Below, in pieces: positions 9,534 through 17,683 of a DNA stretch of 64,000 nt. A program made the position numbers and the translations under genes. How positions within the stretch are numbered: the stretch's first letter is position 1; the number at the start of each line of letters is the position of its first letter. The notes below the pieces were generated by a model. It had not been told where the DNA came from. It worked only from the letters and a program-made list of their open reading frames with translations, and made no database searches. The stretch is from the NCBI RefSeq assembly GCF_029542085.1, contig NZ_CP107036.1:2914001-2978000 (forward strand), given 5' to 3'. Source of the DNA: Sphingobacterium sp. ML3W. GTDB lineage: Bacteria; Bacteroidota; Bacteroidia; Sphingobacteriales; Sphingobacteriaceae.

Positions 9534-10664
9534 ATGAAAGATGATCATATTGATTGGGACAAGTTGTTGGCACAGCTTAACGCCAAGGAGCATCAAAATA
9601 TGGATGAGTTATCCAAGGAGGAAGTGGACATGCTTTTATTCTCTGAAGAGGTCCGCTTTAAATTGAGAAAAAAACAAGCTAATGAGCAATTTCCTGTACA
9701 CGAGGGAAAACTTGAATTTTCCCGGCGAAAAAAACGGCACAGGCTTTTGCAATTTTTGCCCTATGCTGCGGCGCTGCTGATTTGCCTGGGAGCAGGCATA
9801 TGGATGCTAAACCGCAATATGGCACCTGTCGATAACGCAAAGGAATCAGTATGGGCGGGCAATCCGTCCAAAAAAATTACATTGCAAAGAGCTGATGGCG
9901 AGAAAATAGCGATTGATACACAACATCAGCAGCTGGATGAAAATGGAAACACTGTCCTGATCAACAACGGCGAAATAAGCTACCTGGGGCAAAAATCTGA
10001 TCAAAGATCGACAACTACGCTTGCATTAAACCGACTGGATGTACCCTACGGCCTTCAGACGAAAGTAGAACTGGCCGATGGGACAAAAGTCTGGGTAAAT
10101 TCGGGGACTTCATTTAGCTATCCGATTGCTTTCTCTGCGGATAAAAGGGAGGTATATGTGCAGGGTGAAGCCTATTTTGACGTGGCGCATGATCCCAACA
10201 AACCCTTTGTGGTCCATTGCGGTAAGGTGGGCGTTAAAGTCCTGGGCACGGCTTTTGGCGTCAATACATTTGGTAATACCGTAGTGACCGCATTGGTGCG
10301 GGGGAAAGTGGAGCTACAGGTCAATGGTCAATCGCAACAGCTCATACCCGGTAATGTTGGAAAATATAACAATGACTCCAATAAGCTCTATCTATCCGAT
10401 GACCCTGTCCGTGATTGGGTAGCCTGGAAGGATCATGTGCTCTATTTTGATGACATGACGCTGGGCGAGATTGCTGAGAGGTTGACAAGACTGTACGATT
10501 ATCGCTTTGTATTTGATGATCCGGCACTGAAGGAACTACGATTTACCATCGATATCGAGCAGACTACAGCCATACAGACGGTATTGAAATACCTACAGGC
10601 GAGTGTGCAAAACGTTGATTTTAAAGTGGTCGGGCGAGAGGTGCATGTGATGGAGGTAAAATAA
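9534..10664 (+). CDS. FecR-family anti-sigma factor
   Basis: A 376-aa single-pass inner membrane anti-sigma factor. A cytosolic N-terminal segment binds the sigma factor, one membrane helix lies at about residues 73-92 (FLPYAAALLICLGAGIWML), and a periplasmic FecR domain follows, with LDVPYGLQTKVELADGTKVW near 165-185 and a C-terminal DUF4974-type domain from about 295 (MTLGEIAERLTRLYDY). The reading frame is open further upstream, but the ATG at 9534 is chosen because it follows the sigma stop codon by 11 bp, has an A/G-rich stretch before it and gives the usual FecR N-terminus. Through its last domain it would sense the N-terminal extension of a TonB-dependent transporter. Confidence 0.92.
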   Translation: MKDDHIDWDKLLAQLNAKEHQNMDELSKEEVDMLLFSEEVRFKLRKKQANEQFPVHEGKLEFSRRKKRHRLLQFLPYAAALLICLGAGIWMLNRNMAPVDNAKESVWAGNPSKKITLQRADGEKIAIDTQHQQLDENGNTVLINNGEISYLGQKSDQRSTTTLALNRLDVPYGLQTKVELADGTKVWVNSGTSFSYPIAFSADKREVYVQGEAYFDVAHDPNKPFVVHCGKVGVKVLGTAFGVNTFGNTVVTALVRGKVELQVNGQSQQLIPGNVGKYNNDSNKLYLSDDPVRDWVAWKDHVLYFDDMTLGEIAERLTRLYDYRFVFDDPALKELRFTIDIEQTTAIQTVLKYLQASVQNVDFKVVGREVHVMEVK

Positions 10665-10667
10665 GCG

Positions 10668-10705
10668 AAACAAGGCTGCCTCAGCGTACCGAGACAGCCT
10701 TGTTT
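10668..10705 (+). terminator. Rho-independent terminator after the sigma/anti-sigma genes
   Basis: Strong hairpin just after the anti-sigma stop codon. The left arm AAACAAGGCTG-C-CTC pairs with GAG-A-CAGCCTTGTTT across an 8-nt loop, with one mismatch. The A-rich 5' side and T-rich 3' side let it act in both directions, so it could also stop transcripts of the convergent gene ending at 10795. Confidence 0.85.
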
Positions 10706-10794
10706 GTATTTGATTATTGATCATCGCCCACCATTTCCAAAGGATGGAGCTGTATTTTCCGAACGCAGCTATTTCCGTTGTCAAGAATATATTT

Positions 10795-11724
10795 CTATTT
10801 TTTTGCTTCGGTATTGGCAAAAGTTACCGGAATTTCTTTTCCTACTTGTGTAGAAAACCAAAATCCGCTCAAGCTTCCATATGTATTTTTAATTCGGAAA
10901 AAGTTTTTGCGATTTTCTTCAATCAATAGCACATAGCCGTTTTCCAATGTTACGATTTCGGCAAAAGATTGCTCCTCGTTGTTTTGATATTGATAAGTGG
11001 TTTGATCGTATGAAGGATCTTCTTTCCAACCATTTACTTTCCAATTCAGCATCATCTTTCGACCATTAATGGTGGTTGAAAAAGTCGTTTGTTCTAGCAA
11101 TGGTAATTCGACTAAAGTTGCAGCGCTATCAGCCGCTGCTGCCGCCGCTTCTACGGCAACAGTTGCCGCTTCAGCAGCGATAGGGTCGCCCGGTTCTTCT
11201 GCGCTAACAAAATCTTCAAAATTACCATCGAAGGCTTTCAGATCTTTAAACAAACCGCCGTACCATTGCTCTTTGAATTGAATTAAATCAACATAACGCA
11301 AGACATAATTCTCCTCTTTGTTCCTGTTGCTTTTGACCCAGATAAAACCGCTGTATTCTATAATCCCTTCAGAATTTTCGGCTTTATTGTTATCTGATTT
11401 AATTTCTTGGATGTATAAATCTTGCCAGTTGATTTCCCCATTCTTAATGTCGCAAAAATCTTCCAGTATTTTTCCCATCATTTTATAATATCTGCTTTCG
11501 TTGTACACCTCGATTAGGGCGGAACTACGGGCATCAAAATCACCACTGCTGATCATGATTTCGGAAAATGTTTTTTGGTCGGGCCACAATGTTTTGAAAG
11601 CCTTAGCATCACTGTTTTTTATTGCTTCAAATGCTTTGTGCAAATGTTTCTCGGACGCAGCATTTTGCGCCATCGCTATTGTATTTACTAGCATAACTAG
11701 TACGAGTAAGAGGTGTTTTTTCAT
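10795..11724 (-). CDS. Secreted protein of unknown function with an Ala-rich linker
   Basis: A 309-aa protein I do not recognise. Residues 1-20 form a signal peptide ending in AMAQ, so it is exported, probably to the periplasm. Residues 20-170 are a mixed helical region. A low-complexity linker made almost only of Ala, Glu, Val and Asp lies at about 180-205. A C-terminal domain of about 100 residues (FSTTINGRKMMLNWKVNG and later YVLLIEENRKNFFRIKN) looks beta-rich. The linker shows a two-domain layout. It stands alone, convergent with the sigma/anti-sigma operon, and 205 bp separate its start from the divergent gene at 11930. No catalytic motif is visible. Confidence 0.75.
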   Translation of the reverse strand: MKKHLLLVLVMLVNTIAMAQNAASEKHLHKAFEAIKNSDAKAFKTLWPDQKTFSEIMISSGDFDARSSALIEVYNESRYYKMMGKILEDFCDIKNGEINWQDLYIQEIKSDNNKAENSEGIIEYSGFIWVKSNRNKEENYVLRYVDLIQFKEQWYGGLFKDLKAFDGNFEDFVSAEEPGDPIAAEAATVAVEAAAAAADSAATLVELPLLEQTTFSTTINGRKMMLNWKVNGWKEDPSYDQTTYQYQNNEEQSFAEIVTLENGYVLLIEENRKNFFRIKNTYGSLSGFWFSTQVGKEIPVTFANTEAKK

Positions 11725-11929
11725 AAAAGAAATAAATGAATTTTTTAAATATAAAAATATTCATCCCTGAAATGGGAAGCCATTTAACATTCGTAGTATT
11801 TCTTTTAAGATTCGTGCATTTATTCCTAGGTAATAAAAAATGTATTAAATACGGGGAGTGAATTAAATACCTAAATCTTGGATTTTTCAAACGATCGTTG
11901 GTTAGAGGCTGTTTTTTCAATAAATAAAA

Positions 11930-12418
11930 ATGACAACAAATAACAGTATTATGGAAAATAACATTAATAATCCCGAAATCATCAATGACATTATCAAAAT
12001 TAATAACGACCGTATTGAAGGTTACCGAAAAGCAATTGATCTGGCTACCAGCCATGGTTTAGATAAATTGCTACCGACATTTCAGAAGTACATTGAACAA
12101 TCAAATGAATTTATCGCAGAACTGAAACCCTATGTGGAACTGGAAGGCAAGGAACCTACAGACAGTACCATGCTTAGCGGCAAGCTCTTCCGGGTTTGGA
12201 TGGGCATAAAAGTAAATATCACCGGTGACGACGAAAGAAGTTTGCTGGAGACCTGTGAACAAGGAGAAGATGCCTTCAAATCGACTTATCAGACAGCCCT
12301 TGCTGAAGGATCGAATGAGCTTTCGCAACATGTACATAGTCTGATCAACACCCAGCTTAGTAAACAACTGGAAGCACATAATATCATCAAAATGATGCGC
12401 GACAGTAAAGCAATCTAA
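11930..12418 (+). CDS. PA2169-family four-helix-bundle protein (DUF2383)
   Basis: A 162-aa cytosolic protein that matches the DUF2383 / PA2169 four-helix-bundle family, a ferritin-like fold. The N-terminal helix has NDIIKINNDRIEGYRKAID, and a later segment (LSGKLFRVWMGIKVNITGDD then LLETCEQGEDAFKSTYQTAL) is the family hallmark. Members are often stress- or stationary-phase-induced; their biochemical role is unknown. The start at 11930 and an in-frame ATG at 11951 are both possible. It is a single gene ended by a clear terminator 15 bp downstream. Confidence 0.87.
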   Translation: MTTNNSIMENNINNPEIINDIIKINNDRIEGYRKAIDLATSHGLDKLLPTFQKYIEQSNEFIAELKPYVELEGKEPTDSTMLSGKLFRVWMGIKVNITGDDERSLLETCEQGEDAFKSTYQTALAEGSNELSQHVHSLINTQLSKQLEAHNIIKMMRDSKAI

Positions 12419-12432
12419 GCTTAAAGTTTTAA

Positions 12433-12475
12433 AAAAACAACTACCGAAGCGTAAATGGCAGCGGTAGTTGTTTTT
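12433..12475 (+). terminator. Rho-independent terminator after the DUF2383 gene
   Basis: A 14-bp perfect stem, left arm AAAAACAACTACCG and right arm CGGTAGTTGTTTTT, with a 15-nt loop and a T-run at the 3' end. It follows the stop codon by 14 bp. Confidence 0.9.
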
Positions 12476-12520
12476 AGTTTGCGTGCTACACCAGACTCCG
12501 CCCCCATCCTGCGATGCCTT

Positions 12521-12626
12521 CTATACCCACAGACGAAATCTGCTCCGCCTCCAAAGGAGAAGCAGGATCAAGACAAAGCCAACAGCCCAAAGGTATTTCG
12601 TAGATAACAGCGTGTTACGGCTCTTT
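12521..12626 (-). pseudogene. Remnant of a membrane-anchored C-terminus, repeated at 36641-36745
   Basis: Read on the minus strand this segment gives STKYLWAVGFVLILLLLW followed by RRSRFRLWV and a stop: one membrane helix and a basic tail, as at the end of a larger protein. No intact gene body precedes it. A second, more decayed copy lies at 36641-36745, also on the minus strand, sharing the order LWA, LLLW, (R/K)RSR and long identical blocks such as CTCCTTTGGA. Two decayed copies at separate sites suggest the tail of a repeated gene family. The parent family is not recognised. Confidence 0.45.
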
Positions 12627-12812
12627 TCATGCCTGGTCGCCTGTTCCGGGGTGTATGACGTTGACACCCGGCCTCTGGTTGATGCGTGTTCCGTTATCCC
12701 ACAACTTGATCTGATTAGATACATCTCCTGTAATCGGACTTCCGTCCGCCTTATAAAGGTTTATGCTGGGATTTTCAGGTGCGAAGAAAAGATCTTTACT
12801 CCATCCATACAT
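12627..12812 (-). pseudogene. Remnant resembling a spondin-domain protein
   Basis: A 61-residue minus-strand frame with coherent protein text: GWSKDLFFAPENPSINLY, then a D-G-S-P-I-T-G-D-V-S-N-Q-I-K-L-W-D-N-G-T pattern. As I recall it, the run of FFAP, a short spacer, an acidic or small residue followed by G-(S/T)-P-(I/L)-(S/T)-G-D, then KLWD-x-GT resembles the second half of bacterial Spondin_N domain proteins. The N-terminal part is missing, and the frame stops soon after in HPGTGDQA. The family assignment is tentative; the fragment status is clear because no start region or rest of the domain is found. Confidence 0.35.
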
Positions 12813-12844
12813 CGTCGCAAAAGAAAGACGATACTAATATATAG

Positions 12845-13102
12845 GAAATATGTTCCATTGTTCTTGAGCATTTGGTTTATCATGTCGAGGCTTCCGAAAC
12901 TTCGCACAATGTCATTGAACGCGTCGAAGAAATCCAGCCCGACCTTATATTAATGGACAATTGGATCCCTAAAATTGGCGGCGTAAAAGCGACGCAACGA
13001 TTAAAATTGTTACTCGCGTCTTATAAAGACTCCTGCCCAATCATTTGTGCAGCGCTCAAGAATTCGATCTATACAAGCACCCATCAGAGTCCGGAGACTT
13101 AA
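12845..13102 (+). pseudogene. Fragment of a response-regulator receiver domain
   Basis: An open frame of about 85 residues with the middle of a receiver domain. The phosphorylation-site strand reads IQPDLILMDNWIPKIGGVKA (Asp in LMDNW), preceded by a helix-like VIERVEE and followed by TQRLKLL. The first strand with the acidic pair is missing, because an in-frame stop lies at 12842-12844, and the end dissolves into unrelated residues. There is no ATG; only a TTG could start it. It is a broken gene between the DUF2383 gene and the end of the large sensor regulator. Confidence 0.6.
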
Positions 13103-13260
13103 AAGTTAGGTTTTCTATGATCAAGATCAGTCCATATTAGACAAAGGAAACGACTATGGAAAAAATCGTCCTAAATTATGATTATAGAATCGAATGCACG
13201 CAAACCAATTAAGCTATGGCCTATACCTTTATACGCTTCAAACATTTACCTTTCAAATTT

Positions 13261-16200
13261 CTATAAAGTATTTGTGCCGGTTTTCTTATACTCGTTCGGT
13301 GTGACACCAAATTCTTCTTTAAAATATTTCCTGAAATATTTGGGTTCATTAAATCCAACCAAAAATGCAACCTCAGCAACATATAGCTGGCTTTTCTCCA
13401 ATAGTTCGGCTGCTCTTTTGAGTCTGATAAAACGGATAAACTCAGACGGTGTTTTGTCCGTCAGCGCAAGAATTTTTTTATAAAAATTAACCCTGCTCAT
13501 CGCCATTTCCCGACAGAGATCCTCAACCAAAAAATCTGCTTTTCCTATATTTGATTCCACGATGGATACCGCCTTTTGTATAAATTTCTGATCCATCGAA
13601 ACAATCTCCGGTTTAGAGGTTGAAATAGCTATTCTCGATTTGAATTTCTCCTGGAATTGTTTTTGCCTTTTCGCGATATTGGCGAGTGTAACTCGCAGAA
13701 TATCTATATTAAAAGGCTTCGAAATATAAGCATCTGCTCCAGCTTCCATCCCTTGAAATTGATTTTCATCCGAACACTTGGCCGTAAGTAAAACGACCGG
13801 AATATGTGAAATCCGTATATCCTGCTTCACTTTTCGACAAAATTCATAACCGTCCACATTAGGCATCATAACATCACAGAGCACAACATCTGGAATATGT
13901 TCAACGGCAAGGTCATAGCCATGCTGTCCGTCCTTAGCGGATAAAATTCTGTATTCAGCCCCAAAAAGGTCTTTCAAAAATAACCGAAAATCCTCGTTAT
14001 CATCGATAATCAGGAGGGTATAAACACTATGCTCTGCTTCCAGAAACCCATCATTTGCGCTAACAGTACTTTTTTTAGTATCTACTTCAATAGCTGTGCC
14101 CGAATAGATTACATCTTGTCTGTTTGCACCGTAGCTCTCTTTGAGCATGGGTATGAGCATGGTAAAAACCGTACCTTTTCCAAGTTTACTATCCACTTCA
14201 ACGGTTCCGCCATGGAGCCTGACAAATTCATTTACAATATGTAGCCCCACTCCTGTCCCGGCTATCCCATGGGTTTCATTGGATTCAATGCGGTAAAAAC
14301 GGTCAAAAATCCGTTCAAGGTGTGCACTTTCTATTCCTATTCCGGTATCCGTGACTTTAATGCATAAGTATTTATAGATTTTATGATCTCTGATTGTTTC
14401 GTTTATATCTACGCTAACATCTACATGACCGTTATTCCTTGTATACTTAAAGGCGTTCGAAATCAAATTGGAGATAGCCATGTACATTTTATCTTTATCG
14501 AACCGTAGGTCAATATACTGATGGTTTGTGGTAAAGGTTAGTTTGATGGATTTTTCAGCAGCTATGGACAAAAATGATGTGCTGATCTCTTTCACAAATT
14601 CGATCATATTACCCGATGAAATATTGAGTTTCGCCTTGTCCTGATCGAGTTTTCGAAAATCCAATATATCATTGACCATCTTAAGCAGCTTCTGCGCATT
14701 TTTGTACATGACCCCCAAAACAGCGTTTTGTTCGTGGGGATGATCATTTTTTATCAACATTTCCAGGGGGCTGATAATCAAAGATAAGGGCGTTTTAAAT
14801 TCATGACTGATATTCGTAAAAAACTTTAATTTCAGTTGATCTATTTCATGTAACTTATCGGCTTCCAACATCCGGGCTTTTTGATCAAGCTGATCTCGTT
14901 TTCTTTTTAACCGATATTTGATAAACCATTTGACCACCAGGATAAATATGACCGTATACAGTACGATCGCCCACCAGGACCACCAAAATGGTGGTTTGAC
15001 AATAATACGCATTTCAATAGGTTTGGACGACCAGACATTATCTTCATTGCCGGCATAAACCTTTAATACATAAGTACCCGGATTAAGATTGGAATAGGAA
15101 GCAAATCCTGTGCTACGAGACGTTTCAATCCATTCTTTATCAACACCCTCCAATTTGTAACGATATTTATTTTTCTCCGGATGCATAAAATTAAATGCTG
15201 AAAAACGAATGGTAAAGTTTGTTTCGTTGTATTTTAGGGAGATGTGGTCAAGGTCGACAATGGACCGAGGAAGCACCAGGTGCCCATTTCTCTTATCACC
15301 AGGATTGAGGAGCTCGTTAGACAATAAAAGTTCGGTAAACCGCGCCCGTGGAGCACTTGTATTGACTGGAATCCCTGTTGGATGAAAGCCCACATACCCT
15401 TCTGTGGTTCCCATATATATTTTACCGGTCTTGTCCATATATACCGCATTGGGATTAAAAACCATACCTGTCAGTCCGTCACTCAGATCGAAGGTAGAAA
15501 CAATGTTTTTAGGTTTGCTACTATCACCCGGAATGTATTGTATCCGGTTGAGTCCATAGCTTGTGCCCGCCCATATATATCCTTCCCGGTCTTCGGCCAA
15601 TGAACGTACGTCGTCACTGGACAGACCGTCAGTCTGTGTTAACATCGTAAAGCGCCCTTTGGCAAGATCAAAGATCTTTATTCCCCTTTTTGTTGCCAGC
15701 CAAATACGTCCCTTTGAATCCTTCATAAGCTGGTACACAGGCACGGCTGATGCCTTATCCTGAAAATCAGGATTTGAGAAATAAGGTAATATGGTCTGAT
15801 CAGGACCAATTTTATACACGCCGATATCCGAACTGAAGCTAATTGTTCCTTCCGCAGCATGAATGGCTGAAAGTATAAAATCTGAACGTAACTTACTATT
15901 TTCCCGATTAAAATTGCTGAATATACTGCGGCTGGGATCTAACCTGTCGATCCCCCCGCCTAAGGTCGCAATCCACAAATTGTGATTCGAATCTTCGGTT
16001 AAACCATAAACACTTAGGTTGGAGAGACTATTTTTATTTTTTTCCTCAACTTTGTACCTTTTAAATCGCTGACCATCATAGCTATTTAATCCACCCATAA
16101 AGGTTCCGGCCCATATTTTTTTGGAATGGTCTTCAAAAAGAGTGGTGACAATATCTGAAGAAAGGCTGTTGTTGTCCTCACGCTCGTTTCTGAAAAATTG

Positions 16201-17382
16201 ACTTTTTCCACTATGCTCATTTAACTTAATAAGTCCTTTGCCGTTAGTACCCAGCCAAAGATTATCACCTTTATCCTTTATGATGCTGCTGCAATCAAAA
16301 ATAATATTTCTACGATCGGATTCCCTTACTATTTCGGTACTGGGAAATCTGAACATATCTGGATGATAGTAAGAAACACCGTTTTTATATGTGCCGGCCC
16401 AAACAATTCCCTGCGGATCGCAATACAGGCTGACGATGGAATTTTGACCAAGTGAACTGTTGTTGTATTCTTCATGCTGAATGACCCTGACGGTATTACT
16501 TTTTTTATCAAAAAGATTGATGCCGCCGTGATCGGTTGCAATCCATAATAATCCTTGATGATCCGCAATCATCCCGCGGACGAAAGAATTTGAAAGAGCA
16601 GGTTTACTGTCGATATCCAACTGCTTCCATTGGTCATTTGTTTCATTATAACAAACTGCCCCCTTATTATTCAGCCCCGGATAGATCCAGACCATAGCAT
16701 CTGGGTCAATAAAGATGCGTTTGGGAATCAAGGTGTTTATCGGTGTACGCTTCAACTGATTTTTTCGCAAATCCACTTTTCCGGTGCTGCTATTTAAACG
16801 TTCCAATAATCCGTCTTTGTGTAGTATCCATACAAGCGGGCCTTTTAAGGCAATCTCAACAATCTCAGTTGACGCTATAGTTGTTGGGTCATTTAATGGC
16901 CTATAGGCCGAAAGTTTTTTTGTTTTAGGTTCAAATTTATAGATACCCTTATGTGCATAGGCGACAATAAAGTTCTTAAACTGATCAATCTGAATGGAAA
17001 CTGGATTTGGAGGAAGCCCCATCTGCTCAAGAAGTGAATCTGTATTATTGACAAAGACTTCTCTGCGCCAGTCAAACATAACATACTTATTGCCCATCAT
17101 CCACAGATTCCCTTTCTCATCTTCGACAATCTTTTTCATTGCATCATAATGGGAATCTGCTGATGCGTCGCTACTCCGATTGAATATTTTGATGCGCTCA
17201 CCGTCAAACCTATTTAGACCAGTATTGGTAGTAAACCACACAAAACCTCTACCATCTTTATGAATGGCGACGACTTCATTCCCAACAATTCCGTTACGGG
17301 TGCTTAATTGTGCAAATTTATACTGTTGCCCAAAGCTGGCTACAGTCGCAAAGAGTAAAATTAAAAGGATTAGTCGTTTCAT
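13261..17382 (-). CDS. Hybrid two-component system sensor/regulator (HTCS) of the polysaccharide locus
   Basis: A 1373-aa one-protein signalling system. A signal peptide (residues 1-18) is followed by a large periplasmic sensor of repeated propeller blades (many GLxxW(A/I)GT-type repeats) to about residue 725. A Y_Y_Y domain ends near 795 and one membrane helix lies near 800-820 (WWAIVLYTVIFILVVKW). The cytosolic part has a HisKA dimerisation domain with the phospho-His in NISHEFKTPLSL near 855, an ATPase domain with DTGIGI and GTGVGLHIV, a receiver domain from about 1123 (LLIIDDNEDF; phospho-Asp in LCDVMMP near 1166) and a C-terminal AraC-type DNA-binding domain (about 1275-1373). It senses an oligosaccharide in the periplasm and activates the divergent SusC-to-GH2 operon. 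All key residues look intact. Confidence 0.96.
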   Translation of the reverse strand: MKRLILLILLFATVASFGQQYKFAQLSTRNGIVGNEVVAIHKDGRGFVWFTTNTGLNRFDGERIKIFNRSSDASADSHYDAMKKIVEDEKGNLWMMGNKYVMFDWRREVFVNNTDSLLEQMGLPPNPVSIQIDQFKNFIVAYAHKGIYKFEPKTKKLSAYRPLNDPTTIASTEIVEIALKGPLVWILHKDGLLERLNSSTGKVDLRKNQLKRTPINTLIPKRIFIDPDAMVWIYPGLNNKGAVCYNETNDQWKQLDIDSKPALSNSFVRGMIADHQGLLWIATDHGGINLFDKKSNTVRVIQHEEYNNSSLGQNSIVSLYCDPQGIVWAGTYKNGVSYYHPDMFRFPSTEIVRESDRRNIIFDCSSIIKDKGDNLWLGTNGKGLIKLNEHSGKSQFFRNEREDNNSLSSDIVTTLFEDHSKKIWAGTFMGGLNSYDGQRFKRYKVEEKNKNSLSNLSVYGLTEDSNHNLWIATLGGGIDRLDPSRSIFSNFNRENSKLRSDFILSAIHAAEGTISFSSDIGVYKIGPDQTILPYFSNPDFQDKASAVPVYQLMKDSKGRIWLATKRGIKIFDLAKGRFTMLTQTDGLSSDDVRSLAEDREGYIWAGTSYGLNRIQYIPGDSSKPKNIVSTFDLSDGLTGMVFNPNAVYMDKTGKIYMGTTEGYVGFHPTGIPVNTSAPRARFTELLLSNELLNPGDKRNGHLVLPRSIVDLDHISLKYNETNFTIRFSAFNFMHPEKNKYRYKLEGVDKEWIETSRSTGFASYSNLNPGTYVLKVYAGNEDNVWSSKPIEMRIIVKPPFWWSWWAIVLYTVIFILVVKWFIKYRLKRKRDQLDQKARMLEADKLHEIDQLKLKFFTNISHEFKTPLSLIISPLEMLIKNDHPHEQNAVLGVMYKNAQKLLKMVNDILDFRKLDQDKAKLNISSGNMIEFVKEISTSFLSIAAEKSIKLTFTTNHQYIDLRFDKDKMYMAISNLISNAFKYTRNNGHVDVSVDINETIRDHKIYKYLCIKVTDTGIGIESAHLERIFDRFYRIESNETHGIAGTGVGLHIVNEFVRLHGGTVEVDSKLGKGTVFTMLIPMLKESYGANRQDVIYSGTAIEVDTKKSTVSANDGFLEAEHSVYTLLIIDDNEDFRLFLKDLFGAEYRILSAKDGQHGYDLAVEHIPDVVLCDVMMPNVDGYEFCRKVKQDIRISHIPVVLLTAKCSDENQFQGMEAGADAYISKPFNIDILRVTLANIAKRQKQFQEKFKSRIAISTSKPEIVSMDQKFIQKAVSIVESNIGKADFLVEDLCREMAMSRVNFYKKILALTDKTPSEFIRFIRLKRAAELLEKSQLYVAEVAFLVGFNEPKYFRKYFKEEFGVTPNEYKKTGTNTL

Positions 17383-17683
17383 TGGTTACGGTCTCAAGTA
17401 CTCAGCGTTAAAATACTGATTTTATAAAATCTTTAGGGCATAAGTAATCATTTTATACCCAAAGCTGAAACATATAAGTCCCCAACCAGCATCTATGATC
17501 ATTAAAACAATACATTCCCAAAGTCATTACTGCGGCCATAAGACCGCTTGCACAGCAGACTGAATAACATTTCATCCCCTTATCTGCAACATTTGGACCC
17601 CGCTAAAACAATCCGTTGTGCCTAATTTTAATCATCCCTTTCTCGGGAAAATAACCAATATAAATTATAAACTTAAATTAACC
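17383..17683. promoter_or_regulatory. Divergent control region between the sensor regulator and the SusC operon
   Basis: A 301-bp AT-rich gap between two divergent start codons. It must hold the promoters of both transcripts and the binding sites of the AraC-type domain of the regulator. I see a short inverted repeat near 17539-17554 (GCGG...CCGC) and a TTTCTCGGGAAA dyad near 17639-17650, but no convincing -33/-7 promoter pair, so exact sites are not assigned. Confidence 0.45.

Noticed and set aside
11627..12055. Minus-strand frame of 142 codons
   Set aside because: It crosses the promoter gap and the start of the DUF2383 gene and has a low-complexity Phe/Asn/Ile composition.
12468..12953. 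Plus-strand frame of 161 codons
   Set aside because: It begins inside a terminator and runs antisense to the spondin-like and membrane-tail remnants.
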